NCBI GenBank assembly: GCA_009843735.1
Contig: VYCW01000134.1
Location: forward strand, 1 to 40,964
Direction: 5' to 3'
DNA from: Acidimicrobiaceae bacterium
Lineage (GTDB): Bacteria; Actinomycetota; Acidimicrobiia; Acidimicrobiales; Aldehydirespiratoraceae
DNA length: 40,964 bases
Part shown: positions 39,921-40,964 of the stretch, one piece after another
Numbering within the stretch: the stretch's first letter is position 1
Layout of the letters: each line of letters opens with the position of its first letter
Position numbers and translations under genes: made by a program
Notes under the pieces: model-generated
What the model saw: only the letters and a program-made list of their open reading frames with translations
Databases searched by the model: none
Told to the model about the DNA's origin: nothing

Positions 39921-40250
39921 TCACGCATCTCCCTTCTTGTCCGCCTGCCGACCCTCTTGATCGTGGAACCACTCTCCGTGCTGCTCGATGTAGCGCGAGG
40001 CGTTCCCCGCCCCGAAGTCGGCCTCACCCTCCGCAATGGCGGCCATGGTGTCATCGTCGGAGAGGATGTCGACGGTCTCGATGAGCGACTCGTAATCGTC
40101 GAAGGCAATCAGCGCCGCGAGGGGCTTGCCGCGCCTTGTGATGATGACCTCGCCACCGGTGCGAACGATCCCGTCGACAACCTCGCGCAGGTTGCCTCGC
40201 ACTTCGGTCAGCGACAATGTGGACTGTTGCGGTGCACCATCTATCGCCAT
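39921..40250 (-). CDS. Phd/YefM-type antitoxin, apparently without a toxin partner
   Basis: A 109-residue protein whose N-terminal ~65 residues match the Phd/YefM DNA-binding antitoxin domain (STLSLTEVRGNLREVVDG, VIITRRGKPLAALIAFDDYE). The C-terminal half would be the toxin-neutralising tail. Start at ATG 40250, with GGAG 7 bases upstream. Downstream, an ATG at 39928 overlaps the 3' end in the manner of a TA pair, but that frame stops after 14 codons and does not resemble RelE, YoeB or Doc. The region has lower GC than its surroundings, as mobile TA modules often do. Either orphan or with a decayed toxin. Confidence 0.85.
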   Translation of the reverse strand: MAIDGAPQQSTLSLTEVRGNLREVVDGIVRTGGEVIITRRGKPLAALIAFDDYESLIETVDILSDDDTMAAIAEGEADFGAGNASRYIEQHGEWFHDQEGRQADKKGDA

Positions 40251-40474
40251 GGCCGAACTCCGTTCGTACTTGAGGATTGAGGAGCGTTCAGCCCGAGGCT
40301 CTCCGGTAGTTGCTATACATGAAAATATATGTTGTTGACGAAAAGATGGCAACCCCCACCAAGCGCACGTCGAGCGGGACGCACAGGCCGTAGCTGAGCG
40401 GATGGAGCGATCGGCGCCGTGGTAGTGCGAAGTTAAGCGGGCCTGATGGCCGTGACTTCACCGCCCCCTGGGGT

Positions 40475-40801
40475 TCACCAGCCGCCCCCGAAGTCGCCGC
40501 CGCCCCCGAAGTCGCCGCCGCCCCCTAATAAACCGCCCCAATCGGCATCCGCGATGGCCTCACCCTCGGCCATTCCCGACCCGTCGACTGGTCCGACGAT
40601 CCCCGCTCGACGAGACGACATCAGCCAGCGGTGAAGCCACCGCCCCACCACAACCAGCACCATCATCACGGCCGCCCACGCCGGCGCGCGACCCGTCGCG
40701 GCCAACGCGACTATCCCCACCGCGGCCGCTACCAGTAGCGCGTCGGCCAATTCCTGCGGGGTAGCGTCCCCTTGGCCAAGACGGTACTGGTTGCGGATCA
40801 T
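40475..40801 (-). CDS. Small membrane protein with Gly/Asp/Phe-rich C terminus
   Basis: A 108-residue protein, not assigned to a family. Two hydrophobic segments (~residues 20-36 and 42-58) are followed by a basic stretch (RWLHRWLMSSRRAG), which suggests the C terminus faces the cytoplasm. The last ~20 residues are GGGGDF-type repeats ending in GGW, from two copies of an 18-bp repeat. Such tails are seen on TPM-domain and DUF2207 membrane proteins, but neither domain is present. Its ATG overlaps the end of a possible upstream frame by 3 bases of ATGA. Function unknown. Confidence 0.6.
   Translation of the reverse strand: MIRNQYRLGQGDATPQELADALLVAAAVGIVALAATGRAPAWAAVMMVLVVVGRWLHRWLMSSRRAGIVGPVDGSGMAEGEAIADADWGGLLGGGGDFGGGGDFGGGW
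40490..40525 (-). repeat. 18-bp tandem repeat, two copies
   Basis: CCGAAGTCGCCGCCGCCC (plus strand) occurs twice in a row and encodes the GGGGDF units of the small membrane protein. The segment between 40251 and 40474 holds AT-rich DNA near 40315-40345 (candidate antitoxin promoter) and nothing else recognised. Confidence 0.7.
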
Positions 40802-40953
40802 GACAGCGCTGTCAGCCTCGCCGGATAGCGGTCGACGTCGGGCTCGTTGATGGCAGCGGCCTCTGACGTGGGGGATTCTCCTGTTAACGCTATTTCGACT
40901 ACCAAGATAGTGCCGGGGTGAGACTCACACCCAAGTGTGACAGCGGGTGTCAT
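40798..40953 (-). CDS. Possible short ORF upstream of the Gly-rich membrane protein
   Basis: A 51-codon frame starting MTPAVTLGCESHPG and ending RLTALS, whose TGA overlaps the next ATG (ATGA). It has no recognisable domain and no Shine-Dalgarno site at its ATG; an AGGAG lies within it instead. The overlap hints at coupling but it may be chance or the 3' part of something misread. Confidence 0.25.
   Translation of the reverse strand: MTPAVTLGCESHPGTILVVEIALTGESPTSEAAAINEPDVDRYPARLTALS
40925..40940. promoter_or_regulatory. Palindrome TCACAC-N4-GTGTGA
   Basis: A perfect 6-bp inverted repeat around CCAA, upstream of the small membrane protein gene. Could be a regulator-binding site; it would also form a small hairpin. 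Confidence 0.3.
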
Positions 40954-40964
40954 ACAGGGCCGCA

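Noticed and set aside
40381..40450. Phrases recalling 5S rRNA (GGTAGTG, GAAGTTAAGC) and a D-arm-like TAGCTGAGCGG
   Set aside because: The 5S-like pieces occur in the wrong order and no helices close around them; no acceptor stem or T-arm pairs with the D-arm-like piece. Judged coincidence.

Overview
The window is high-GC DNA with dense coding on both strands, frequent GTG starts (one TTG), many 1-8 base gene overlaps and several -10-like hexamers placed where leaderless transcription would begin. Its content (CaiB/BaiF CoA-transferases, mycobacterial-type acyl-CoA dehydrogenases, a Rieske oxygenase, a phytanoyl-CoA-type dioxygenase, a sulfatase, an HpsN-like dehydrogenase) suggests an uncultured actinobacterium, probably a marine or host-associated Acidimicrobiia-like heterotroph. 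That placement is inference: there is no rRNA or other phylogenetic marker here.

Layout. 94-2940 (minus): a tight three-gene operon of a PhyH dioxygenase, an M24 hydrolase resembling ectoine hydrolase DoeA/EutD, and a EutA-like racemase/decarboxylase. 3004-4233: an EamA/DMT-type membrane protein of lower GC. 4283-7695: cupin, Rieske oxygenase, and an unusual flavin reductase/MetE-like fusion. 7717-9734 (minus): an SDR and an HpsN-like dehydrogenase, the signature of dihydroxypropanesulfonate oxidation. 9927-12845: AGPS-like FAD oxidase and a CoA-transferase. 13082-14065 (minus) and 14090-15181: divergent beta-hydroxyacid dehydrogenase and APH-type kinase. 15191-16544 (minus): thiol peroxidase and enoyl-CoA hydratase. 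16631-23453: HpcH/HpaI aldolase, then CoA-transferase, acyl-CoA dehydrogenase, AMACR-like racemase, MaoC-type hydratase and a second acyl-CoA dehydrogenase.

23472-29420: an extracytoplasmic redox group made of a membrane molybdopterin oxidoreductase, a 14-repeat RCC1-like lipoprotein, and a YceI / heme c / copper monooxygenase-like fusion, followed by a ROK sugar kinase. 29425-35357 (minus): amidohydrolase, sulfatase and a FadE26/FadE27-like acyl-CoA dehydrogenase pair, plausibly acting on sulfated steroid-like substrates. 35496-36448: possible leader peptide and SMP-30 lactonase; 36511-37104: Fe superoxide dismutase; 37284-39713 (minus): lipoprotein esterase and a second beta-hydroxyacid dehydrogenase; 39921-40953 (minus): orphan YefM-type antitoxin and a small Gly-rich membrane protein.

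No tRNA, rRNA, CRISPR array, transposase or prophage gene was recognised. The most unusual non-coding signal is a ~60-bp hairpin element present twice, each time between convergent genes, with matching flanks and stems but with the conserved loop sequence inverted in one copy. One copy is bracketed by a ~31-bp direct repeat. All gene-free stretches are shorter than 300 bp; those with something to report are listed.
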